A DNA stretch of 64,000 nucleotides from Magnaporthiopsis rhizophila (lineage: Eukaryota; Ascomycota; Sordariomycetes; Magnaporthales; Magnaporthaceae). The position numbers and the translations under genes were made by a program. Of the stretch, positions 1-10,608 are shown in pieces. How positions within the stretch are numbered: the stretch's first letter is position 1; the number at the start of each line of letters is the position of its first letter. Location of the stretch: positions 62,001 through 126,000 of the forward strand of contig PYSS01000056.1 of assembly GCA_003049465.1 (NCBI GenBank), read 5' to 3'. The notes beneath the pieces are model-generated. The model was not told where the DNA came from. It ran no database searches and saw only the letters and a list, made by a program, of their open reading frames with translations.

Positions 1-304
1 ATCTCCGCCTCGTTGCGTGGCTGGCCAGAAACTCATGGTAGTATATGGGCCTGTATGTTTTGTTGAGCCGATAGGTGCCATTGTCTCCTCGGTAGTCGGC
101 AAGACCGGACGCGACGGACAGGCCGGCGCCGGAGAGGCAGACGGTAGAGGCCGGCAGACCCCGACGAGACGGCGCCGTGACGAAGTTGAGCAGGGCGTCC
201 ACCGCCCCCGGCACTGTGCTGGCCGTTACGGGGAAGATGCGCGGGGAGGGGAAAACATCTGTGTAGGGGATGCGCATCAGAGGCGCGCGCATCGGAGCAG
301 CCAT
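1..304 (-). CDS. Sirtuin (SIR2 family, SIRT4-like class II), 5' part only
   Basis: The minus strand from the ATG at 304-302 stays open to the window edge (101 codons), so only the N-terminal third is present. Residues 59-73 read GAGLSVASGLADYRG, the Rossmann-fold NAD-binding signature of sirtuins (GAGxSxxSGxxDYRG). It is followed by a YRP.YYHEF segment and an ATRRR stretch, as in SIRT4-type (class II) enzymes, where this region precedes the RYW motif. Known role of the family: NAD-dependent protein deacylase or ADP-ribosyltransferase, usually in the mitochondrial matrix. The first 25 residues are rich in Pro, Arg and hydrophobics with a single acid, which is compatible with a targeting peptide (inference). 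Catalytic His and zinc cysteines lie outside the window. The gene is divergent from the MMT-type transporter. Confidence 0.85.
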   Translation of the reverse strand, partial: MAAPMRAPLMRIPYTDVFPSPRIFPVTASTVPGAVDALLNFVTAPSRRGLPASTVCLSGAGLSVASGLADYRGDNGTYRLNKTYRPIYYHEFLASHATRRR

Positions 305-1211
305 ATTGGGCAAGATGTCATGTGACCAGCAAGCAGAAAGCCGAGTCTTTGCCAACGGTAATGATCCAGCCGAAGGGGAAATAATAAGCAGTATGGTACC
401 ACGGCTACGCTGAAGACCGGGGCTGGCATTCTCTCGAGCCGAAGCTGGATCACGTCCAAAATGGGGGTGTCGATTGGGCTGGGTCGGATGCTCACCCAGC
501 GCCTTGGCACAGATCTCTTGGCACAGGCACTGTCCGGGGGCCTGCCTAATCCGAAAGGAGCATTGCCGTCACTGGCTCCACCCGAGCCGTCCTCGAGTCT
601 GAGATTCGAGCATGAAGACGAAGTAACCGCTTCTTTCTGGTGTTCAAGTTTCTGACCACAGGTGCAATGCAATAACCATTTCCCATCCGTAACACAGGTA
701 CCTACCAAGTACCTGTCAGGCACAGCATCTGCGTATGCACAAAGTGGGACGCATCGCATCTGCGGCCTGTCACCAGCTCCTGTCTCTCGAAACCTTGCTG
801 AAGCTCGCTGCCGCATTCAGCAGAATGGGCTGATCTCAGTGGGCCATAGCCGGTTTCCGGACTCCATTACTGCGCGACAAACTGGAGGGGACGGGAGCTA
901 CGGATGGTGTAATCGGCCAACAGCGGGCTCGGGCTCGGGGGTAACGGCGAATTGAGCGGTTGAAAAAAAGAAGAATAAAAAAAAAAAAAAAAAAAGAAGA
1001 AAAGATCACAATCACAGCCTGAGCTGGCGACGTCTGGTCTCTTCCAAAAAAGCAAGCATCATTTAGCTCCCCGCCTCGGCTGGCTATTCCCGGCTCGGCA
1101 GACAGGTTCCGTTTGTAGCGAACAACCCTAGCTGGGCAGTCCCTAGCTGACGCGGAGGGCAGCCCTTCGGCGTTTTCCCTTCCACTTTCAATTTGATCTT
1201 TGTTGTGCGCT
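305..1211. promoter_or_regulatory. Divergent intergenic region, sirtuin / MMT transporter
   Basis: 907 bp separate the start codons of two divergent genes, so this stretch must hold both promoters. It contains a 19-A run at 977-995. The open frames here are short, overlap on both strands and show no family motif. No individual regulatory site is certain. Confidence 0.5.
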
Positions 1212-2844
1212 ATGCCGCCGTTTCATTGTGCCCCAGGCCCCTCGCTGGGGCGTCGGGTACTTCTGGAGTGGTACCTTTTGGGACGCAGGATGAGAACACC
1301 CTGTCACCACCACAACCAAAGCCAGCAGCGCCGCGTATTATATCAGACCACCCAGCGACCACCAACACCGCTGCTACAGCTGCCACCTGGCGTTTCCTGC
1401 TCTAGCAGCCTGGGCTCCCGCATTGACTCTCGAGCGACGACCAAGACGCGCAGAAGCACCGTCATCAGCGCCGCCGCCACCACTCCTGCCATGGCGGCAA
1501 CTCAAACTCGAGGCCACGCCGGCCACGGCCACGGCCATCACCACCACCACCACGACAATGTCTACCTCACGTCACGCAACAAGAACGACGCCGGCGTCCG
1601 CATTACCCGCATCGGCCTCGCCGCCAACCTGGGCATGGCCATCGCCAAGGGCGCCGGCGGCTACATGTTCAATTCGCAGGCCATGGTCGCCGACGCTTGG
1701 CACAGCCTCTCGGACCTGGGCTCCGACATACTGACCCTTGCCACCGTCACCTGGAGCCTGCGCCCTCCCTCGGACCGCTACCCGACCGGCTTCGGCAAAG
1801 TCGAGAGCCTGGGCTCGCTCGGAGTCTCGGGCATGCTCTTCTTCGGCGGCCTCTTCATGTGCTACAGCAGCCTCGGCACACTTTACGCCCACTTCTTCCT
1901 CGACCCCGCCGCCGCCGCCGAGTTCATGGCCCACGCCCACCACGGCCACTCACACGGCGCCCTTGGCCACGACCACGGCCACGGTCACGGTCACGGTCAC
2001 GGCCATGGCCACATCGGCCCGAGCCTGAACGCGGCCTGGCTCGCCGCCGGCACCGTGGTGGTTAAGGAGTGGCTTTACCACGCCAGTACGTTCTATGTTC
2101 GCCGTTTTATTTGGTCTCTGTGTCACCAGGGCTGGTTTGTGCAACGTGTGCTGACTACTTCCTCGCACTCTCCTTGCAGCCATGAAGGTCGCGCGCGAAC
2201 GAAAATCCTCGGTCCTCGCATCCAATGCCGTGCACCACCGAGTCGACAGCCTCACCGGAATCGTGACTTTGTTGGTGGTCCTGGGCGCCAACTTCTGGCA
2301 CAGCGCCCAGTGGCTGGACCCGACCGGCGGCCTGCTGATCTCGCTCCTCGTCATCCGCGCCGGGTTCGGCAATACGATCGCTGCGCTACAGGAGCTCGCA
2401 GACCGCAGCATAGACGAGGAGATCAAGCAGTCGGTGCGCAAACAGGCAATCAAGGCGGTCGACGCTCTCGAGGAGGGGCTGGTCATGACGGCAGACCGGC
2501 GGCGCGAGGTGGAGCTGAGAGAGGTATCGGGCGTCAAGTCGGGTCAGAACTACCTCGTCGACCTCGAGCTCTCGGTGCCCGGACGTTGGACGGTCGAGGA
2601 GTGTCGGGCGGTCGAGGACGCCGTGAGGACCCGCGTTGGCGGTAAGGTGCGTGGCGTCCGGCGCGTGCGCGTGCGGTTCGTGCAGCGCGAGGCCGTTGAG
2701 ACCCGCAAGTTCGACGAGTTCATCCCCGGCGAGGTCAGCCCTAGGGGCAGCCCGGAACCTGAGGAGGAGCACGACCACGACCACGACCACGGCCATAGTC
2801 ACGCCAACGGCAAGGGTGACAACAGCCACCCCAAGTCAAACTGA
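1212..2844 (+). CDS. MMT1: Mitochondrial cation diffusion facilitator (MMT1/MMT2-like metal transporter)
   Basis: Exons 1212-2085 and 2180-2844 (intron 94 bp, GTACGT..CAG) encode 512 aa. After splicing the junction reads YHATMKVARERKSSVLASN, typical of MMT proteins. CDF metal-site motifs are visible in the membrane part: DAWHSLSD in the second helix and HHRVDS after the junction. The family exports iron or other divalent metal across the mitochondrial inner membrane. The residues before the first helix are rich in Arg/Ser/Thr and poor in acids, as in a mitochondrial presequence. For that reason I prefer the first in-frame ATG (1212); ATGs at 1290 and 1491 are alternatives, the last giving 419 aa. 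Three His-rich stretches stand out: N-terminal, in a loop near 1935-2015, and at the C-terminus. Confidence 0.88.
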
Positions 2845-3763
2845 ACAGACTCCTCGACGTACATATTTGTATTTAAGTCGGCGTTTGTGGCGCAACCTGA
2901 CATAGCAAGTGGGATCTGGATGGGAATTTTTGCAGGATAAAGGCGCTCAGAGGGCCGGGATTATTTGGATTTGTATCTAGAGTGTGTAGGCAGGCGCCTT
3001 GTCGTACCACATATAGCATCGTTGGGACACGTTTTTGTGCTTGGTAGCAGAAGCAGCGGCAAAAAAAACGCTGTTGCGTGTAACCATACGCTGGCGTTGC
3101 GTTTAGGACAAGGAAGGAGAAGCAGAAAAATAGAAGAGCACGGGGACAACGGAAGCGGCATCGTGCCGAGACCGGTCTCGGCCGCCGTTGCATGTTTGTT
3201 GCCGGCTCCAGGGTTCTGCTCCAGTGCGAAACCGGCAGGCGATTGCGGTCCCATTGGTGCGGTAAGCAACGCCGTGGGCGCGGAACCGCCGACGACATGA
3301 TTGGCTGGGAAATTAGCCTAAATACGTCACGTAAGGCTGTTAGTGACGGCACCAGAGCTCAGAAGGTACCCCACGTTTTATGAGACCCGTGGAGACACGA
3401 GGGACGCGAGGTATATTTTGCGCCGCTGTGGGATGAGGGGCCGAGTGGCCCTGTGACGAGCTTGGAGACACATTGGCATGGACGGTTTGTCCATTGGCAA
3501 ATGTGGAAATAGTGAGGATAAATATTGGAAAGATAAAAGCGCTGCTATTTCTCAACTGTGACGTTTTTGCTCCATGACAAGTGCCGAGAAGTGCTTGACA
3601 AGAACTCGAGAACCCGTGGGGGCATCTTTCTGTGATAAACTTTCTCGCTTTAAGCACGATCCTGCGTCAGCACCACCAGGCAACCATCGGAGTATATATC
3701 CTTGCTTTCAGAGAGACCTCGGCCCAAACTGAAGCTTGCCCATTAATTGGGTTTCGATTCGAG
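2845..3763. other. Intergenic: MMT 3' side and xylulokinase promoter
   Basis: Both flanking genes are on the plus strand. The short open frames on either strand look like chance. TTAGCC at 3313-3318 (GGCTAA on the minus strand) matches the core of the XlnR/Xyr1 xylanolytic activator site about 450 bp before the kinase ATG, but one hexamer is weak evidence. Confidence 0.4.
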
Positions 3764-5740
3764 ATGGCCTCAGGTCCGCTGTATCTGGGGTTCGACCTCT
3801 CGACCCAGCAGCTTAAAGGTACCTTGCCAACCTCATTGCCCTCTGACGTCGTCCTTTCCCACTGACTCCTGACAAAAAAAACATCCGCAGCCATCATCAT
3901 CTCCTCGGACCTCCAGGTCGTGTCCGAGGCAAAGGTCGACTTCGACGCCGACTTTGGCGACAAGTATGGCGTCAAGAAGGGCGTGCAGGTCAACGACGCC
4001 GACAACGAGGTGTTTGCGCCCGTGGCCATGTGGCTCGAGTCGCTCGACCTCGTGCTCGACCGCCTCCGCGCCAAGGACGCGCCCCTGGGTCGCGTCAAGG
4101 GCATCAGCGGCGCGTGCCAGCAGCACGGCTCCGTCTTCTGGAGCGCCGCCGCCGAGGGCCGGCTCGCGGGGCTGAGGCCGGACCGGGCACTCGTCGAGCA
4201 GCTGACCGACGCCTTCTCGCACCCCTTCGCGCCGAACTGGCAGGACGGCAGCACCCAGAGCCAGTGCGACGAGTTCGACGCCGCCCTGGGCGATGCCTCT
4301 CGCCTGGCCGAGGTCACGGGGAGCTCTGCCCACCACGTAAGACGCCCCCGGGCCCGTCTCAGCTTGTACTCTATTGCTCGATTTTCCCTGGCTATGGAAG
4401 TCGTAGTAGTGCATCAAACAGTGCCAACCCCTCTGCTAACTACCATGGTTTCAATCTAGCGATTCACAGGCCCTCAGATAATGCGGATGCGGCAAAAGAG
4501 GCCCGATGTCTACGACAAAACGGCGCGTATCTCGCTCGTCTCTTCCTTCCTCGCCTCGCTGTTTTTGGGCTTCATCGCGCCCATGGATATCAGCGACGCC
4601 TGCGGCATGAACCTATGGGACATACCCGGCGGCGACTGGAGCGCTCCCCTCCTAGACCTCACCGCGGGCGGGCCGGGTGCGCCGTCCGAGGCCCTGCGCG
4701 TCAAGCTCGGCGAGGTGCGCCGCGACGGCGGCGGCAGCATGGGTCCCATCCACGCCTACTTTTGCGAGCGCTACGGCCTAAGCCCGGACTGCCAGGTCGT
4801 GCCCTTCACCGGCGACAACCCGGCCACGATACTGGCGCTGCCGCTGCGGCCGGGAGACGCCATCGTGAGCCTGGGCACGTCGACGACGTTCCTCATGGTC
4901 ACGCCGCGCTACATGCCGCATCCGCACTACCACTTCTTCAACCACCCGTGCACCCCAGGCCAGTACATGTTCATGCTGTGCTACAAGAACGGCGGCCTGG
5001 CGCGCGAGAAGGTCCGCGACGCCCTGCCGCCACCGACGCCGCAGTCCGCCGCCGCCGAGGCGAGCAGCCCGTGGGCGGGCTTCGACAAGGCCATTCTCGA
5101 GACGCCGCCGCTGGGCGTCGCCGGCGACGGGAAGGAGGCCAAGCTGGGGCTGTACTTTTACCTGCCCGAGATCGTGCCCAACGTGCGAGCGGGCACGTGG
5201 CGGTACGCGTGCAACGCCGCGGACGGCAGCGGCCTCCACGAGGTGTCGGCGTCCGCGGACCCGGCCGCGGTGTGTCCGGACCCGTCGTGGGACCGGGTGC
5301 AGGACGCGCGCGCCATCGTCGAGTCGCAGGTGTTGTCCTTGCGGCTCCGGTCCCGCTCGCTCGTGGACGCGCGGCCCGGCGACGGCGGCAAAGGCCTGCC
5401 GGCGCAGCCGCGCCGCGTCTACCTGGTGGGCGGCGGGTCGGGCAACCCGGCCATCGCGCGCGTGGTGGGCGACGTGCTGGGCGGCGCCGAGGGCGTCTAC
5501 AAGCTCGACGTCGGCGGCAACGCCTGCGCCCTCGGCGGCGCCTACAAGGCCGTCTGGGCGCTCGAGCGCCGCGACGCGTCCGAGACGTTCGAGGACCTCA
5601 TCGGCGCCCGCTGGCGCGAGGACGAGGCCACCTCCAAGGTCGGCCAGGGCTACCGCGAGGGCGCGTTTGAGCGCTACGGCGCCGTGCTGGGTGCGTTTGA
5701 GCAGATGGAGGGGAAGATCCTGGCCGAGGAGAAGCGGTGA
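3764..5740 (+). CDS. XKS1: D-xylulokinase
   Basis: Exons 3764-3818, 3891-4336 and 4460-5740 encode 593 aa, a usual length for ascomycete xylulokinase. The enzyme phosphorylates D-xylulose with ATP to D-xylulose 5-phosphate, linking the pentose catabolic route to the pentose phosphate pathway in the cytosol. FGGY-kinase signs are the N-terminal phosphate-binding strand FDLSTQQLKA (completed across intron 1), SGACQQHGSVFW with the substrate-region Gln-His, FLGFIAPMDISDACGMNL, the GDNPATI segment, SLGTSTT, and the C-terminal LVGGGSGNPAI ATP-binding strand. Introns are 72 and 123 bp with GT..AG ends. The start is the ATG immediately before the conserved strand. AATAAA at 5782-5787 lies 42 bp past the stop. 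Confidence 0.95.
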
Positions 5741-6541
5741 TCTCGTGATGGGTGAGGATGTTGCATAGAAAAAGGAAATGGAATAAAACATCAAATAGAA
5801 ACACACGCATACAGCACGGACATTTTTCATTCTTGGCTTCCAGTGCTCAAGATTCCGAATCATTCTGGGTCTCCCCGACATGACGCCGTCGGCCCTGCAC
5901 GGTTTCACCTGAGCTTTCAATGCCAGCGCCGGCGCAGCAAACACTTTGGTGTCCGGCCGCATGGAGTCCGTTCACGGTGCTTGCTCGGCAAACCGTTGCG
6001 CAGATTCTCTTGAGATAAGTTTGGTTTCCGCTCCAAAGAGGTCAACGGGGGATGCTAGCGCCAGATTACCTAATTCACAAGCCTCCTTCCTTGATTTACA
6101 CCAGCAGCCGCAATGGCTGAAGTCTCTTCCCTTCCGTGCAATCCCAAAAGTCTAACGCCTTGACACACAGCACCAGACGAACGGCACGGCCCCTGACTGC
6201 GACCGCACCACCTCACCCAAGATAAAAAAGTACCTAGCGCCCAAGGTACGAACATGTGAACTTCTATCAGCCGATAGGGGACGCCTTTGCTACCACGATT
6301 TTGGTGGGCGGGACGGACATAAATGCGGGCGGGCATTGCTCGGGTTTCAACTCCAGCCCAGCAGTCCCCGTTGCCAGAGATTTCTTTTCTTTTTTTTTTT
6401 TTTCCTCTTTTGGTGCCCGTTGTTTCACCACGGGGGGCTTTATTTCGACTATCGCCAGACAACGACAGCAAGGAAAAACAAATATATATAAAAAAAAACG
6501 CAACGGGGCGGGGAAGAAAGCCCCTCCTTTCACCGGAAACC
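5741..6541. other. Intergenic: xylulokinase 3' side and hydrolase promoter
   Basis: About 800 bp between two plus-strand genes. It holds the xylulokinase poly(A) region and a pyrimidine-rich leader with a T run near 6391-6403. I see no coding signal. Confidence 0.4.
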
Positions 6542-8002
6542 ATGCTTCTCGGCCCAGTCTCCTACCTAGACTGCCTCGTTTTCTGCGTCTTCCTGGCGCC
6601 GCAGCTCATCCTCCAGGCCGGCCTGGTCGACACGGTCGCGTGCGCGCTGAGATGCCTGCCCTTCATGCTGTACCGGCTGCCGCGAGACTTCCTCCGCGAC
6701 CGGTTCGGATCTGGACCGGACCGCCTGACCCCCTTCGCCCAGCGGGCTGACGCTTTCGAGGACTTTGTGATCCGCTGCGTCCGCTACGCTTTTGCCAACA
6801 TACCGCCCCGGGTCGCCCGCGTCTTCTTCGACCGCAAAGTCTCGCTCCCGTTCCTGAGATGGCGCATGCTCCGCCATGGATACGTCACGTGGCCGGTTCA
6901 CTGGCATGAGCATCAAGAGGTGTGTGTGTGTGTGTGTGTGTGTGTGCTTGGTGGTACGCTCGGGTGTATGCGTCTGTGGCTGGTTATCTGGCGGCGGCTA
7001 CTCCGGACTGTCCCTATCTTCGACGACGTAATTACAAGCCTTTGATCGTGTGAAGCCTCTTTTTTTGTTACTTTAGCTAACAGATGGCACCAGGAACACT
7101 GCAAAGGAGTATGGGTCGTTTCGGATCCGGCAAGACGTCCCGATGTGGTCCTGTACTACCTTCATGGTAAATAACTCCCCGAGGATCCGATCTCTGAGCA
7201 TGCATGTCTGACGCGAGACCCCACGTTCTCTCCTGGCGCAGGTGGCGGGTTCGCCATGGGATCGGCGTATTTTTATCTCGATTTTCTGCTTGCCTGGCAT
7301 CATGTCCTGGTGGAGTCCGGGTACCGCAACCCGGCGATATTCGGCCTCGAGTACACTCTAGTGCCCGATGCGTGCTTCCCAACACAGCTCGACGAGGCGA
7401 TCCGCGGGTACAACCACGTCCTGTCCGTGGCTCAAGACCCGTCCACCGTGGTCCTGGGTGGTGACTCGGCGGGGGGCGCGCTAGCCCTCAGCCTCCTGCT
7501 TCATCTCTGCCGGGACAAGTCCCGCACGCCCGAGAAGTGTGGGACACCTGTGAATGTAGCCGAGGCCCGGCCGGAGCTTCCGGCAATGGCGGTGCTGATA
7601 TCGCCGTGGACAACGCTCGTGTCACGAAGCCAGCGTAACACAGAGAGCGACTACCTGGATGTGGAGACGCTGCACCGATTTGGCAAAAACTACTGCGGGT
7701 CAGACCACTCGGCCGATGAGCCACTCGTGTCGCCAGGCATGTGTGAGGATAAGCAATGGTGGCGGAGGGCAGGGCCGGTCAAGGGGGTGTTTGTGACGTA
7801 TGGCGAGGAGGAAGTGTTCGCACCGGAAGCAAAGAGGCTTGTCAAGATGTGGCGGGGCGCGGGGGTTGAGGTTAATAGCCTGGAGGAGGAAGCAGGCGTT
7901 CATGCGTGGCCCGTCGCGTCTATTTTTATCAGCACGCAGAAAGAGCGGCGACTGAAGAGCCTGCGAAGCATCGTCACGGCTATGCGCGAGCATATCCCGT
8001 AA
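6542..8002 (+). CDS. Alpha/beta hydrolase fold-3 (HSL-type esterase, steryl acetylhydrolase-like)
   Basis: Three exons: 6542 to about 6921/6923, about 7077/7084-7166, and 7242-8002; product about 407-410 aa. Splicing the second intron restores YYLHGGGF, the HGGG oxyanion-hole motif of the hormone-sensitive lipase family. GDSAGG carries the nucleophile Ser near residue 233. The rest of the triad is probably an acid in YGEEEVF and the His in GVHAWP, so an acidic Glu may replace the common Asp. The hydrophobic N-terminal stretch near residues 8-30 may anchor it to the ER, as in steryl acetylhydrolases. Substrate is unknown. The first junction is ambiguous because the donor is a (GT)n repeat: ends at 6921 with acceptor 7083, or at 6923 with acceptor 7076, both keep frame. 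Confidence 0.82.
6920..6946. repeat. (GT)n microsatellite at a splice donor
   Basis: Thirteen GT units plus a terminal G start directly after the last unambiguous codon of hydrolase exon 1, so the repeat itself provides the intron donor. Confidence 0.95.
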
Positions 8003-10608
8003 CTCTCCCACATTTCGGAGGAGTACTTATGCGAAGGGCTGGGAGAACGAAAGCCAGTAGAGGATACGAGGTGACAGGGATGTGGCAAGAGTGGGCGAGT
8101 GATGGGCACGTCAGATTAGATCAAGTAATTCACCGTCATCGACGTGGCGACGCAGAGGGAACCTTAGCGAAGGTGGTTCGAGGACCGCCGTCCACTCGGC
8201 TTCCAAAGCATCGCTTGTTCATGTCTCTGGGCTCATATATCATCATTCGTGTCTGCACAGCGTAGACATCCCGCTAGGGTCTGCGATGTGGAGGAGGAAG
8301 GGAGAGGAAAAAAAAAAGGTGAAGCAAAGAATCTAAGAAAAAAACAAAAAACACGAAAGACTCGAGGGCAATTGCGAGAGAGGCCGTGCCGCAAGACTCA
8401 GACATGCGCCATTCTAGTGCATGAACTCGTGCGAACGCTTTTCCGCGAGTGTCCAAAGATGCGGCGACTAGGCGAACTGCAATCGAGAATCTCAAATCGG
8501 AAATGATGGGAACGCGCCGAGGTGAGACACGCGACAGGCTAGAGCTGGGTCTGGGCATCCTGGGAACGCCACGATCCAGGAGAATCCTAGGACCGGGGCG
8601 AGAATGGCAATGTTGGGAGGAGGGTGCCCGTTGGTGCGCTCAAACGAGGCGGGCAATGCCAGGCGCAGCTGGGCAAGCTGGGCACATCCATTGTGATTGT
8701 CGAAAGTGCATCTGCAGGTGGCGGACGGGCGCGGGCAAGCGAGGGCTCCACTGCTGAAAAAAGGAATGGGCGATAAAAAGGGCGGCAAAGCAAACCAGAC
8801 CCACTCCACAGTCGCGCTTTTCAGACCCCACGCCCAATCAGGAAGCGGACAGAGAGACGAGGTTGATCTGACTTGTGGTTGATGACCGCGTTGACGCATA
8901 TAAACGGGCTAAGTGTCCCACCAGACCTGGTCGTCAGGCTCGCGACCCATTTGGTTCTTTCAATCCATGCCTGAACCTCCTTGTTGGCCCAAGCGCCCAT
9001 TCCAAGCAGGCAACACCCAACATTCAACTGGCTTTGCGTTCTATTTAACCTTCAGCCACCTTTTCGATTCCCCTTTTTACAGTCCCCTGCCATTCGCTTG
9101 AATTAGATTCCTGGGCCCGGCAGCGTTCCGCATCCTTGCGCGCCTCCCGGTACTCGGCACACCGTTTTATTACCCCTTTTTGGTGGTTCATCCGAATCTG
9201 GCAAAGTTCGTCATTGAGCTTGATGGTGTGGGGTTTGCTCTCCTCGATTTGAGCCTCCCCGTCGAATCAACTGCTTCCAAAGCACAGCGTGCAATCCTAA
9301 GCTCTTGCAAAGGCTTGCCGCAAAAGCCTGAGGCGTGCTCGCGCGCAGGTGCCTGACAGGCATCAATCAAACTGCAGGGAGAAGCAGCTTGCGGCACTAG
9401 AGCCGGAGCCAAGTCTGGAGGCATCCGCCATCAGCATTCAGTCAGACGTGCATATCCGCCTGCATAGCCCGCCCTCCATCCATCCTATCAGTTGGTTGGA
9501 GACTGCCCGCCCCAGTGCAGCCTGGACGGACGGCCTGGCCACTAATTGGAGTGGCAACAGAGTGGTTGCGTAGCTCCTGGGTGTATGACTGATTGTTGAT
9601 TGTTCACAAGGCTGCGCTTTTGCCTTCGCTTCTTGTCTTTCCTTCAGACGAGAGGGCGAGAAGAGACGACAAAAGCCTGTATAAGTGCCATCAACCCAGT
9701 CATTCACATCAATATTACGAGTTTTCTCCGTTCCTCGTCAGTTAACCCCTCCACTCCACCCTCTCTTGCCGATCCTGGGTCGTTCGCCCTGCGCCTGCCC
9801 TGGATGCTGTAAGCTGGAAGCTTTTTTGGGATCGGGTCGCACCGGCCTACACTTGCACCCGCTGTTCATTGTAGCTGCCCGCCAGGGTTTGGCGGAAGGT
9901 GCAGGTCACCTGGGATCGCATTCCATTCCATGCGTCCTCACTTTTGTATTGACTTTGGTCTCCTCTAATTCCAGGCTCGGCACACCTAAAAGGGCGACCA
10001 CTCTCCACTTTGATTGCACGTTGCGGTTTTAACCCGTTGCGTCGCTCATTCCACCCATCAAATCGCATACGACATCCACGAGCCACCGCAACTTTGGTTC
10101 CCACCCCCAGGGGTAGCAGCAGACCCTCTCCCTATTGCTGGGTAATTGATCCGTCACAAAAACAGCCCCAGCCGAATAAGCAAAAGCAGTTCACGGGAAC
10201 CTGCAACCTTGCAGCCCTCAGGACAGACACAGAAAGTTCCGCCCCCGCAGACGCCTGACGCACCTGCCCTAGCGGGCGGCCTTTTGCAGCGCGCTGCACT
10301 GATTCGGCTTGATTGGTGCCAAGTCTAGCAGGCTGCCGCCCACAGCGCACCTGTGATTCGACGACAGCTGGGCCCCTCCCACCTCCACGCCCCTACCACC
10401 TGCGTTCTGGTCACCCCTGGCTGGCTCCCTCAGCTGTGGACCAAGCACACGGGAGGAAAGCGTGCGAGCTTTTTTAACGACTCGAGCCCCCCGCCAGGGA
10501 ATCAGATATAGCCACAGAGCTAGAAAAAAAAAAGCCCCAGTTAATTCTTGGGTTCAATTGATTTGTTATACTTATTCTGGCCACCGCCCGCCAGCCCACC
10601 CCCCAGCC
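8003..10608. other. Intergenic, 2.6 kb
   Basis: Between the hydrolase stop and the NC2-alpha start. The first part is purine-rich with A runs (8310-8350). The part nearest NC2-alpha is C/T-rich, like a long fungal 5' leader. Open frames are short and overlap on both strands, and I recognise no protein or RNA gene. Confidence 0.4.

Noticed and set aside
1200..1211. TTG start for the MMT gene
   Set aside because: Fungal nuclear genes start at ATG; the first in-frame ATG is 1212.
3313..3318. XlnR/Xyr1 binding hexamer upstream of xylulokinase
   Set aside because: A single GGCTAA core is too common to call as a site, although the gene is a plausible target.
4030..5670. 546-codon plus-strand frame over xylulokinase
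   Set aside because: It is an Arg/Ala/Gly-rich shadow in another frame of the GC-rich kinase gene, with no family features.
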